A program made the translations under genes and the position numbers. 64,000 nt of DNA from Irpex lacteus (lineage: Eukaryota > Basidiomycota > Agaricomycetes > Polyporales > Irpicaceae): NCBI GenBank assembly GCA_001986395.2, contig MQVO02000005.1, forward strand, positions 930,001 to 994,000. Reading direction: 5' to 3'. This document shows positions 12,425 to 25,637 of the stretch, piece by piece (the stretch's first letter is position 1; the number at the start of each line of letters is the position of its first letter). The notes under the pieces were generated by a model. It saw only the letters and a list, made by a program, of their open reading frames with translations. It was not told the DNA's origin and did not search any database.

Positions 12425-14182
12425 TTGTACTATTCTCTCAGTTCATGGCCTCCTTCAAGGCGATAGATACAGAACAAATCCAGAGAAGTGGCTCTAGAAC
12501 CTGGGATCCGGGACGACGTGGCGGTTAGGAGAAAAGAACGACGGGAGGAGAAAGAGGGAATGTCGGGAGGGGGAAGAGACTTTATAGTCATGGACCGAAA
12601 GGAAGAAGCGAGACATCCAAATTGGCATTTTTCGTTTGCAGAAATTCCAAAAACATATTCTGAATACACACAGGCGCCCACGGGAACGGAAATCGCCCCC
12701 AGTCCCTTTTAGGCAATCATCTTCCTCTAACTCCGCCCACTTTCTCTCACCTCCCACCCCACACGTAACCGGCATCACCGCCAGCTCGCTACCCTCCGAG
12801 GTCTGTTCAATGTCGATAACAGTGAGCGCTGTGTAGTTTTGTGCAATGTTTTGCCTCTTGTTCCGCTGCAGAAATATGTGTCAGGGCCAGACATATGCCT
12901 GAGACCCACTAGTGCACAGCCCAGACCACACAACCTGGTCTGTTCCATCAAACACACACGGCCATGATACAAACAACTCAAACTTCTCTGATATGTCAAA
13001 GTCTGCATTGGGAAGCCCTATCGACCTGATTTGTTATCTCACCTGCCCCAGTTGCTGGCATCCAGGGGAGCCTGTCTGCCCGCGGCGCACGACTGCCTCT
13101 TTCAGCCTCGTTCTGTCGCGCATCTTCCGCTTTTACCTCGGTATGTTTGCCATATTCCGCAATACACGCGTTGCCGCTGTTCTTCCTTCTCCCACATATC
13201 CACTCCTTCCGCCATTCGCCTTATGTCAGTATTGCCTTCCCTCCGCCCGTTCGATTTTGATGCGCCTTTTGCCCGGGGCTACACAGTGCTTTTCCGCATA
13301 TCTACCGTCATTTTACAGGTCGAGAAGGCAGCGACATACGAAATGCGATTGAGGCCCGTGACAAACTCGTGTAGAGACCATCGTCTCATCGCCGCCGGCA
13401 CTCACGAAATATGAGATATCTTCCAACCCCACAGCATCAAGTCACCCCTCAATGTTCAAACGCTATCCGGTGAAGGTACGTCCGCTGCCGTTGCCCCCAG
13501 CTGATATGCGGTATCAGTTCACACTTATGGTAGGCAAGTTTCTAGATAACACCTGTTTGTACGCATCCGAACAGAACAACTGACATGGAGATTGATATTC
13601 CGCCCCAGTGTTGCTGTTAGTAAGAACGTGCAAGGGCAACTCTACACTCCCGCGACGGCGCTCATCGGTCTCTGTCATTGCCATGTTCTCGAACGCACCA
13701 GCTGGACTGTCCACGAAGTGAGATAGCATCATACGCCTTCATATAACCTTCATATCCGGACATCTGTTCATTGTATCTGTCAATTCAAAAGCTATAAGCT
13801 GCCGTAGCGACGATATGTCGCCGCTAGCAAGTGAAGCCATTTGCAAAGAGTCAATAAAGTTCGTCGCGATACTAGCATTCAGACACTAGAACTAGACAAA
13901 CGGTCAGCGAACCGGTGTTTCGTAAAAGTTACCCGCATTGGTACCAGCTCTAACCACGGTTCCCATATCAAATGTGACATGTCTCTAGAAAGGGAATTCC
14001 TCGCACCAACCAGGCAGCGTGACCTCCCGAGAATGCATCAATATACAGTTACAACTACCCCCGTTCTAGTGAGGAAGCTACAAGGCGAGATCGTATTGGC
14101 TGGTTCAAGGAATGAGACACAGCATGAGTATGCAGTGCGAACTCACCCGCAACAGATCGCCACTCGCCATCATTCAACATAT
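12425..14182. other. Intergenic; nothing coding supported
   Basis: The part beside 12424 should hold the promoter of the minus-strand C2HC gene, and the part beside 14182 the 3' end of the GLTP gene. Open frames at 12912-13352 and 13031-13414 lack start context, splice context and motifs. A 44-codon plus-strand frame starting at 13452 is discussed among the rejected items. Confidence 0.5.
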
Positions 14183-15322
14183 TCAGACCCTGCCATAACC
14201 GCCCTCCTCAAGGAAATCCCTCAGACGGACCACAATCGCCTCGAGGCCTGACAGCCACTTCACGAGCTCAACGTCAAACTTTTCGTGCGACGTCCCTTCC
14301 GTCAAGCGGTCGTAGAAGGTGCTCCGATGGGGTACCGCTCTTATGGCGACCTATAGCAATATTCGATTAGGTTACCGGCGTAGGAATGAAGCGGTGGATT
14401 GGTCGAGACGGGGCGGAGGGTGTGGCGACAAACAAGAATGGAATTCAGATGAGATTAGCTCAATCGCCGACATAAGAAGATGTCGTACAAAGAGAACGAC
14501 GCACCGTAACGACCGAACGAACAATGAATGAATGGTGATGTTTGAGGATGGCATCGTATGACCTTCTGAAGCACACATGCAGTTCCGCGCTCCTATCGTC
14601 CTGCATGTTCTGTAATGCCCGACACGTAAACAGAAGACCGCTTGTGACAGAAGAAGGGAGTAAGCAACACAGAGTTGGCGAATCAGGATCTTGCAACAGT
14701 GTGTATGTCCCACAGAGGGAAGCGCAGTCGACACTCACCGAACAAGACGAACGAGGCAAGCCGTGGCGTGGCGCTCGCCTCCTTCTACTTCCCTTACAAC
14801 CAACTGTTCCAGAGTAATGGACTCGTTAGGTTTCTGCTCATGTCGTGCCCGCACACCCTGTACGGTAATCGGCCCCGATCAGTCGTTTCGCGCCCGAGAG
14901 GCCAGAAACATACTCACCGCAATGTTACTCCTCAGGTCCGTCTGTACAAAGCTGAAGACCCCGGTCCCAAGGAGGTCTATACATGCACAAAACGGTACGG
15001 ATAAATACGTGAGTGTGTGTCCACAAAACGTATATGTGGCGTCGGCAGCTCGATTGATACGCAGATTTCAAGCGAAAGGCTCTCAGGCGAAACAGGGAAA
15101 CGGAGCTCACCGAACATATTCACAAAGTCATCAGAGGCATGTAGAAACGAGGCTGTGCGTACTCCGTCATCGGTGACCTCAACGTCTGCGAAGGACTGTC
15201 GAACGAATAGAATGTGAGACGGTGCGTGAGCGGAGATGTCGTGATTGGAGATATGTTTTATACATCAAGAGAAAGGCGCATGCACACACACTCACCTTCG
15301 CGGTCTCGTAATACGGCGCCAT
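14183..15322 (-). CDS. Glycolipid transfer protein (GLTP/HET-C2 type)
   Basis: A small cytosolic protein of the all-helical GLTP fold that moves sphingolipids between membranes. Six exons (15296-15322, 15111-15195, 14918-14976, 14739-14857, 14505-14640, 14183-14350) give exactly 197 residues, close to the family norm. Recognisable parts in order are: MAPYYETAKSFADVEVTDDG start; SDDFVNMFDLLG; the headgroup motif VQTDLRSNIAGVRAR with D-x3-N; RHATACLVRLVRGLLFTC; HVCFRRSYDAILKHHHSFIV with the conserved His; AVPHRSTFYDRL; and a helical C terminus. Two usual glycolipid-site residues differ: the Trp of the (W)LxRGL segment is Arg, and the Lys three residues after the motif Asn is Gly. This may shift headgroup preference (inference). 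The start is chosen by family alignment; a short upstream open segment looks like 5' UTR. Confidence 0.92.
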
Positions 15323-16479
15323 ATCTTCGATGTATGTACAGAAGTATGTTTGTCCGAATGCAGGATCTTCCTTAGGTCTGGTTCGAACAGAACGAACGAT
15401 AAACTGTGGGTCTAGTTCGTGAGCCTGAGAGTTCTTACACTGCGTAAAGGCTCGAACATCGCCTAGTACTTACCTGGAGTGTGTCGGGAGATATTAGGTA
15501 GAGGTGGTCTGCATACAAGAGGGAAATGGAACCTAACTTTCCTTTCGTACTACACTGGAGACCTGCAGGCCCAAACGGCGTGGTGTTCTGCTAGCCGCCC
15601 AATGGAGGCACGGGCTATATATGTCCAAGATAAAATAATTATGTAATTAACTAAAAGAAGACATACTGATAGCAGCTTGAAAATACTTTAAACAACCGCG
15701 GTGACAAATGCTTATATACGGCTTCGCAATCGCTAGACAAGATAATATACAAGTTAAGTTTCTGAAGGCACTGACTATTGGAGACGGCTTTGGTTTTTAC
15801 TACTCTCGGAAGTAACCGAATGTAAGAACGCGCTTGTGTGGGAAATATCGCCTGCTTAACAGAGTTCTGCCCGTCGTACTAAGATTAGCTGGGACTTCGT
15901 ATGAGAGTACTCAGCTACTACTGGTCTAGTGATGGCCGCGACTGGTACACAGACCCTGTCTCTGACAGCTGTGTGTAACGGCGCGTTCCGTATCTCTAAC
16001 ACGTAAACCTCCCGTAAGTATAAATGTATATAGAGAATACCAGCAAGAGTATTGCGGCGTAGCTTATCTCCGATTCACCAGAGAATTAACTAACGGTGTG
16101 AACTTCTGCTTTGCTTCATTCGGAGACGGATCGGTCCGATTGTCACAAAAGTTACCCATAGAGAGCAAACTCTCTATCGAACCATGACAGTCGTATAATA
16201 GAAGCACTTGGCGTTAATCAACCTGGCACTCCTGCCGATAAAGCAGAAACAGAGTGAATACGGCTCCTTTGTCGGGCAAACATACAGAACGCGATCCTTG
16301 GGACCTGCCTATTTAGGATACACGTGTATGAGAAGCCGCCGAGATCAGGCCGCGAATAGTAGAGGCGTCTCCCGAGATGCTGATCGGGCACGACCGTGCC
16401 TGCGACTAGAGAAGCCGAGTTGCCCTTGACCTCGTTCTCGCCGTCGTCACCGCCGCTCTCGTCGTTGTTGTCGTTGGCC
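15323..16479. other. Divergent intergenic region
   Basis: It separates the minus-strand GLTP gene from the plus-strand CK2-like kinase gene, so both promoters should lie here. The part near 15323-15545 could hold a spliced 5' UTR of the GLTP gene, because a GTAAGT donor and a CAG acceptor occur on the minus strand. No tRNA or other element was recognised. Confidence 0.4.
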
Positions 16480-18231
16480 ATGTCGAGAGTGTACGCAGAC
16501 ATCAACTCTAGGTTCGGGCCTGGTTGGTACGACTATGGTGAGTGTAGAAGCAAGAGATCGAAGTCTATTGAGGAAATTAATGAGGGCAATCTCGGCCACT
16601 CCATCCTAGAGCGCACCCATATCGACTGGAACGTCCCAGACAACTACGAGATACTGCATCGAGTGGGTGGCGGACGGTATTCAGAGGTGCGCACTAATCT
16701 GCATTGAGGTTTGTCTTCCATGAAGAGTTTATGGAACCATCGTTCGACATGTTCTAGGTATTCCGAGGAATAGACACGACGACCGAGGACGCATGTATCA
16801 TCAAGGTCCTCAAGCCGGTCGCAAAGCGCAAGATCAAGCGTGAGATAAAGATATTGAGAAATCTCACTGGTGGCCCCAATATTGTCGGCCTTCTGGATGT
16901 CGTGCATGACCCACCATCGCGGTCGAACAGTCTTATTATGGAGTTCGTTGACAACACGGAATGGAAGGAGCTCTTCATATCGTTTACTGAGCTGGAGATC
17001 AAGCACTATGTTTTTCAACTACTGACGGTGAGTGTTAGATTATCTTCGCTGCAAGGTGGCCACGGTCACTCCACGACCGCGTCGTTATGTCAGACGGTGT
17101 GACATATCGTCTACATTTTCTCGCGAGCGTTATGGCATCCGCGTTGGTCGGAAGGCTGCAAATCAGTGGCTATTTCGCCGGTATTTATAAGGGGTCGACA
17201 ATGCTGGGACAGCACTGACCGTTTTGCGGCTGCTTTATCCCAAGAAAGCCAGCTGCCTAGTAGATTGCACCGTTCTGTTTTATCTGATCAGAATTTTTCT
17301 CGCGACTGCCTTCCATGCCGTGCTCAGACCCCGCGTTCACGGAAGATTACTCATCCTTATTTGTATGTAGGCATTAGACTTCGTCCACTCTCGTGGAATC
17401 ATGCACCGCGATGTCAAGCCGGGGAATGTCATGTACGATCGCTACCAGCGCAAGGTTAGTATCTTCTATATCATCGCAATAATGTCTGTGAACGCATTGT
17501 CATTAGCTCCGACTTATCGACTGGGGCCTCGCAGAGTTCTACCACCCAGGCACTGAATACCACATCCGTGTGGGATCTCGTTATTATAAGGCCCCAGAGC
17601 TGCTCACGGATGACAAGAAGTACGACTACAGTCTAGACTTGTGGAGCGTCGGCTGCATGCTTGCATCGATGGTATGCCTCTGTTTCCCACAGCAGTCACT
17701 GTAAGTACTCACTGCCATATGGTACCGCAGATATTCAAGCGAGAACACTTCTTCCGGGGCAAGGACAACGAAGACCAGCTTTACCGTATCGTTAAGGTGC
17801 TCGGCACAGAGGCATTCGAGCGCTACCTGCAGAAGTTCGATCTGCGGATTAGCGTGAGCCATCCCGGGCTACTAGAGAGGTGAGCAGCAGTTTCTGCTCT
17901 CCTTCAGCTTCGACAGGGAGGATCTGCAGCTTATGCCGACGATGCAGCCACACAAAGCAGCCTTGGACGAGGTTTGCCACCGCCGAGAATAGACCGAATG
18001 TCACCCCAGAGAGCATCGACTTGCTCGACAGGCTTCTACGGTACGACCACTACGAGCGCTTCACAGCTGCCGAGGCGATGGCGCACGCATACTTCAGTGA
18101 GTGTCGGTGGACTAGTGGTTGAGGCTGGTGTTACTCATTTCACATTTTCTCGTATATTAGATAACGTTCGCCTTGGTGACGCGAAGAAGATTGCGGAGGC
18201 TGTTAGTGACTCTGGTTTCTGTTCAACATAA
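16480..18231 (+). CDS. Casein kinase 2 catalytic (alpha) subunit-like Ser/Thr kinase
   Basis: Eight exons (16480-16537, 16610-16686, 16758-17027, 17371-17454, 17507-17671, 17731-17879, 17948-18096, 18161-18231) give 340 residues, the normal CK2 alpha length. Seen in order: [12 protein letters not shown] start; glycine loop [13 protein letters not shown]-equivalent [17 protein letters not shown] (catalytic Lys plus the CK2 basic stretch); catalytic loop [14 protein letters not shown]2-specific [16 protein letters not shown] with DWG in place of DFG; activation segment [31 protein letters not shown]; and [20 protein letters not shown]. Substitutions against the near-invariant family sequence (GGGR for GRGK, KPGN for [13 protein letters not shown] for ASRYFKGPE, VGCM for LGCM) suggest a diverged paralogue. 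Intron 3 (343 nt) is far longer than the others. Confidence 0.92.
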
Positions 18232-18949
18232 CGCGACGGCGAGATCGTGATTTCGAATTTCTGGTGGTCGCTGGGCTGTAGGAGGGTGGCCCGCTATACC
18301 TCTTGTGTATGCTCGATCGTGCGATGTGCCAGCTGGACCTGCCACACGCCTGGCTGTGGGTTTTAACTTTATTGGATGATGTATCCGTTTAATTTGCTGT
18401 ACAGCTATCAATACAGTACTGTTGTATGGAGTTTACAAAGTAGGATTTAGGCCCACATTCGCTGAATACGCCAACCTATGATATCTCTTCCCATTGAACC
18501 TCCTGAGGTGATGTAGGCGTAGAATCACGGTGGCTAGCCTGATCCCTACGCCTGAATTCTCTTTGTTGCAACATAATCGAAAGAACACTGTCAGATGAGA
18601 CGGCCACAGGCAGCACTACACCACATGGGACAGGTACCGCCAATGACAGTAAAACACGACGTGTTCCATCAACAGGTGCTCCACTCTAGTTAAACGATGT
18701 TGATGGAATTACTAGCGGATAGGAACAGCGATAGGTGTGAGCAATTGATACACAGTAGTTTAGTGGTCCTGATACGTGTGATTGTGTACTCTACGGATTG
18801 TATGCGTGCAAAATATGACCACCTGGGTAGGCCGACACAAAAGCGATGTAAAGCGCAGTGAACAAGGATAGAAAGAACCACGGTGCAAATAAATATGAGA
18901 GCAATGGCTGAAGCAAGCAGAAGATAACAATGCAAATCCGAAAACCGAA
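18232..18949. other. Convergent intergenic region
   Basis: It lies between the 3' ends of the kinase gene (+) and the next gene (-) and presumably carries both 3' UTRs and polyadenylation signals. No additional feature is visible. Confidence 0.4.
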
Positions 18950-20752
18950 TCACCTTGGCGCCGTTTGAGGCACAGAAGCCTTCCCTCGGCCTTCATCGCG
19001 ACCCTTCGTTTTCGCCGGACTACTCGTTGGATGTTTATTAGGGGTTGGAAGCGGCGCCTCTATTGGCCGAGGGCTCTCGTCGGGCAGCGACTCCGTCTCG
19101 TATCCGGAAGCAGCAATCTCAGCAGGAGTCAGTCCAGGAGCGGGATTCGCTTTATTCTTCGACAGTCCTGCAGCAACACCACTAGCAGCAGCGGCAGCAC
19201 GTTCGCGAGCCCGACGGCGCCGTCTAAGGACTTTCTTCCGATTGTTGACCGCTCGCTGGTAGTCTGTGTCGTCTCCGTAAAATAAGTCGTATTCGCAAAA
19301 AGGGCATATCCATTCTTCGATGGGGTTAGTGAGTGGCGGCGGGACGTTGGCTACGGGTGTCTTTTTCCGTCGGCGAGGGGGAACGTCCGCTGACAAGAAT
19401 CGTATAGGGAGTGGGGTAAGGAGGTTCTGGGCGTTTTGAAGCGCCTGGGCAGCGTTAGTTTGGCCGGAATTAGGAAGTCGAGAGGGAACATAGTTTCGTA
19501 AGTGGTGCGGGTTGGAAGCGTTCGCCAGGGCCGATCTTTTCTTTTTCTTTCCTGTCTTCTGAGGAGTGACACCCAGTGACTGCTCCAACGTGGCCGGCTT
19601 GGTGTCGGCGGCCCGCCCGGCTGTCGAACGACCTTGTTTGGCGGTACGTTTGGCAGCGGGGCTTCCGCTTAGCATGGCTGTAGTTTGTCTGGCAGCTTCT
19701 GCAGCCTTCGCGGCCTGCCGCGAGAGCTCCGCCTCAAACCGAGCGTGAAGAGAAGACACTTCCTCTTTCGTGGCCACAAGACGGTCGGAAGCTTAGACAA
19801 TCCGGATGAACAGTCTGCATAACGGCACGAGGAAGCGAATCTACTTACTGGCGCTGTGAAATGTAAAACTGAAATCGGATTGAGGGAAGGGATGTGGTGA
19901 TTCCAGCGGAGGTAATTGGGCTTGAGAAGCCTTATGTGCTCTAGCTAGCCGAGAGGCACGTCTGCGGGACATGCGCACCTTGGTGAGGTCCTGACTTTGC
20001 AGATCGGCGGTACGGGCGAAGGGATGGTTTGCAGAGAGTGCTTGATCGAGAGCGAGAGTGTCCCCATGAGATAGAGCACCAAGAACCGCAGCGAGCTGCC
20101 TTTTCCTGGTTCTTAGGGTTTCTTTGTGCGATAAACCAGCCAATGTGGCCCTCGACAATCTCTTCTTTCGAGAATCCCCTCCAGAGAGTATTCCTAAGTG
20201 GCCCTTTGTGCTTCCAGTGACCTCGTAGTCCCGCTCAGGTCTCCCCGTCGGTATCGCTCGATCAGTAGGCTCATCGTCTCCTCCCCCACCTCCTCCCAAT
20301 TCATGCCCAGGACCCATAGCAGCAAGATTAGCCGGTACCTTTCGCTTTTTTGTGTTTCCTGGTTGGTGGAAATGATCGAGGTAGTCCCCTTCAGCTCCAT
20401 CCTCGTCGTAGCCTCTCCCCGTCCTCAATCCGCCGAACACTCCTCCAGCATACTCCCTCCCACCGAACAGGCCGCCTCCTTCGGTCTCGTGCTTGAGCAA
20501 ATCCTGCATATCTCCCAGGATCGGCATATAGTACGACTGTAAAGCCAAGAGGGACTCTGTGCTGACGAATCCGTCTGGGGTCTCTAGAGCGGCATCGTCT
20601 GCCTGTGCGCCCGACTCGGTGTGGCCCATGAAACTTGCCGTGTCTTCACGGGAGGACGACTCTGATGTCCTACGACGTTTCGGAAGCGGTTTCGTCCTCC
20701 TGATGGATGGTAAGTCTGGTGTGTCGAAGGTTGGAGATGAGTCTGGTAGCAT
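18950..20752 (-). CDS. Unknown basic, probably nuclear protein with one CxxC motif
   Basis: Two exons join through a GTAAGT donor and CTAAG acceptor near 19780-19855; the frame is continuous (SAT then SDRLVATKEEV). The N-terminal exon (from 20752) begins MLPDSSPTFDTPDLPSIRR, has a KRRRTSESSSRED patch, a hydrophobic helix-like SLLALQSYYMPILGDMQDLL, glycine-rich stretches, and basic segments RKKRLSRATLAGLSHKETL and SRRRASRLARAHK. The second exon carries an Ala/Glu-rich coiled segment, a Lys-rich patch, then EEWICPFCEYDLFYGDD followed by NNRKKVLRRRRRARERAAA, and a Pro/Ser tail. Several basic clusters would serve as nuclear localisation signals. I do not recognise the family and assign no function. 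The single C-x2-C could be half of a metal site or a dimer contact. Confidence 0.75.
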
Positions 20753-21601
20753 CTTGAAGAGGGACGCTAGACATCATAGAATGAAAAGAATATTAAATCA
20801 CTAGGATAATCCGGGCATTATGATAATAAATCGAGCTGACATTAATTTCGTTTTTATCCTCGACTTTTGTGAACGAATGCCAAAGACGATGAGGGACAAA
20901 GGAGAAGAAATAGAAGGGATATTATTCGTGCGGCCACGTACAGAACATATACGCTTACGGCAGGGCGGCCACGCAAATTATAATCTCACAGCTCCCGGCT
21001 TTCGCTGACTGTCATCTTTCGGATTTCTCTACCGACTCAGGCGACCGAATACAACGACCAAATAAACTGGATAGTGAAATGCTAGACTACATTGTTGCGA
21101 TGCTCTAACAGAATTGTCTCGTGATGCTATGATATAGAAATGTCCGACTGCGCGTCGCAATAAATCAGGGTATCGCGAAACGAAGACAGACAATACAAGT
21201 CTGCTCATAATGTGGTATGTTGGAGGCCCTCTAAAAACGTCTAAAAAGGAAGATGAGAAGAGTAAAAGGCGTGCGAGTGAGATGCAGAATTAAGGGTGAC
21301 GCCCAATGCTACGGATGATAGGGATACGAGACGGTGAATGAGTAGGGCCTTTATGATAAACAATGAGCAGATGTGATGCAACGAGACACAAACCACATGA
21401 GAGCAGCGCATGATCCAGAGAAATTCGAGAGCATAAGGAGACAGTTCGTATGGCCGGTGGGATTTCATGGATTTTCGAGAGGTTGGAGACGGTGGCAGTA
21501 GATATCGACCGCATGGTCGACGAAGTTCGATCGAGAAAGCATAGTTGAAAAGGGATCAGAGTCGGAGAAATCATATCTTGAGGTACGCGTGGGACCAGTG
21601 T
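20753..21601. other. Intergenic; promoter side and 3' UTR side
   Basis: It holds the upstream region of the 20752 gene and the downstream region of the helicase gene, both on the minus strand. No open frame with coding character was found. Confidence 0.4.
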
Positions 21602-23773
<2,172 letters not shown>

Positions 23774-24033
23774 ATTATATCGAAAGTCGAATACGAAGAG
23801 TAGTCGAAAGAAAAACCGAAGAGTTTTGTCTAAAGAGTTGAGTTGAGATGGTGATGGTAAGCCACAAAGGCGATGGAGCAACGCCCACGAAAACTTTCGC
23901 CTACATAAGAGGCGGGTCACGTGCCTGCCACGTGCCATGCATTGCTGGCATAATTGGGCGCTTGATTTAAGCAGTAGTACAGCTCACCACCGTCTTCGAC
24001 GTCGCCGACACCTTCCAACTCAACACCGCCGCC

Positions 24034-24937
24034 ATGTCGCAGATGCACTCTCATGGACCAGGCCAGCCGATGCATAGCCACGGCCCTGCCCCTCCACCCA
24101 ACGCTCAGCAGCAGCAACAGCAACAGCAGCAGCAGAGACAAGTGATGCCACAACCAGACCCAGTTGTGCAGGCTGTCATTGAGGCCAGCTTCCAACCAGT
24201 CGACATCAAGCTTGGTCCTCCCGAGAACGTCGTAGCGCAATGTGGTGCGCATGGGCTGGAGAAATGCGCTGACTGTGGTATCAACTACGGTGCACTCAAC
24301 CAGATTTCACGTCTCATGTTCATGAACCCCAATCTCCGTTGTCCTCCACCGCCACATATGGTCACAGTGAAGCTAACACAGGCAGTCAACACAACTAAGG
24401 ACGAGGGTAACGTGAGTATAGTTCAGCCACTGTGTGTGTCGTCAACTTACAAGTTTGCAGGCCTTGTTCAAAGCCGGGCAATACATACCCGCTATCCAAA
24501 AGTACACCATGGCTGCCAACCTAGCAATACAGCGTCCGCCATGGGAGCTTCATGGAACAATGCGCGAAGAGATTGCCACGAATCTCTCCAACCGTTCTGC
24601 CGCCTACTTCGAAGCCGGGGACTACATGTCCGCGCTGGTCGACGCCGAGCTTGTCATCCAGCTTAAGAAGCAATGGAGTAAAGGTTACTTCCGCAAAGCC
24701 AAGGCTCTCGTGAAGCTCGACCAGCTCTACGATGCCAAGGAGACCGTCCTAGCAGGTTTGGTGCACGAACCGGAAAACCTGGTACGTGGAACTCTGTACA
24801 TTTACCACGTGAGAGCTGCTAACGTGTCACGATGATAGGAAATGCTTGTCCTGCTGGCAAGTATTGGTACGACTATCAAGGAACGGATCGATGCAAAAGC
24901 CGGTGAAAAGAAGGATGAGAAATCGAACGGTGTTTAG
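24034..24937 (+). CDS. SEC72: Sec72-type TPR subunit of the post-translational translocon
   Basis: A cytosolic-face partner of Sec63/Sec71 at the ER membrane, whose TPR domain docks Hsp70 during post-translational import. Three exons (24034-24411, 24461-24781, 24839-24937) give 265 residues. The N terminus is low complexity with a duplicated HSHGP motif and a polyglutamine run. A conserved CGAHGLEKCADCGINY cluster follows, as in other fungal Sec72 proteins. Then come TPR helices: ALFKAGQYIPAIQKYTMAA, LSNRSAAYFEAGDYMSALVD, and WSKGYFRKAKALVKL. The C terminus is helical and ends in a Lys-rich tail. The start at 24034 is the first ATG of the frame and lies downstream of the divergent Ded1 promoter. 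Confidence 0.9.
24104..24138 (+). repeat. CAG/CAA trinucleotide run (polyglutamine)
   Basis: A run of about ten consecutive CAG/CAA codons near the 5' end of the Sec72 reading frame encodes a polyglutamine tract. The mixed CAG and CAA codons reduce slippage compared with a pure run. Borders are accurate to a few bases. Confidence 0.8.
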
Positions 24938-25637
24938 AGCACTATTTCTGTGTATTAGTGAAGGACGTCTTCGCCATTATTCCCGGTTTCAACTATATAC
25001 CTCGCACGTCACTGCCTTCTCCCATCGTTTTGCCATTCCTTTGCATCATTCTTGCAAGTTATCGTTAGGATCCCTCTTTGTCGTATCATTATTATTTGCC
25101 ACCCAGTATATGTATTCATAGGCATCCACTTTCCATCAAATGTCTCTCCATATCTTATGTTTCGCTGCTCTGGTGGGTGAGTTCTTTCGTGCTAAGAACC
25201 TGTGTTCTGACATCATCTTGGAGATCGTTACTGTATTCACGGCACGAACAGACAATATCTAACCTTTATACGGTTATGTACGGCCCTACCATTCTCTCGC
25301 TCGCTCGGGGGTATTTATAGTGCACTCCGAGGTGTGGTGTCAGCATCGTGTGCCTCACCGCGCCGATGTGAAAGTTCAACATGCACAACTCTTTCTAACC
25401 ATGCAACCTCGTCAATAAACAACAGTTCATTCTCATTGGTATGATTCCATCCGTCTTGATCACGAGAGATTAGGTGTAGATGATGCACAAGAATCCCGCG
25501 CCGATTGCAGCATCTAGGTTACTCACGACCCTTACAGAGAGTCCCTGGTATATAAAGTAATCGCACGATTCACTCTAGCTATACCACACCATTCCCAGCC
25601 GCTCCTTCTACTTGGTACTCTACCTCTTGCTGCTAGA
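24938..25637. other. Intergenic with hydrolase promoter
   Basis: The first half is the probable 3' UTR of the Sec72 gene. From about 25355 the sequence matches the region upstream of the second hydrolase copy (from about 27100), including a GAATCCCGCGCCGA block, so this is the upstream part of a duplicated unit. A TATATAAAG box is at 25549. Confidence 0.6.
25549..25557 (+). promoter_or_regulatory. TATA box of hydrolase copy 1
   Basis: TATATAAAG lies 89 bp before the start codon at 25638. The equivalent place in copy 2 also has a TATA-like element, which supports a real core promoter. Confidence 0.6.

Noticed and set aside
13452..13586. 44-codon plus-strand frame with YQFTLMV, reminiscent of a septin N-terminal GTPase segment
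   Set aside because: The P-loop that should follow is absent, and no septin motif is found downstream; the short resemblance is likely chance.
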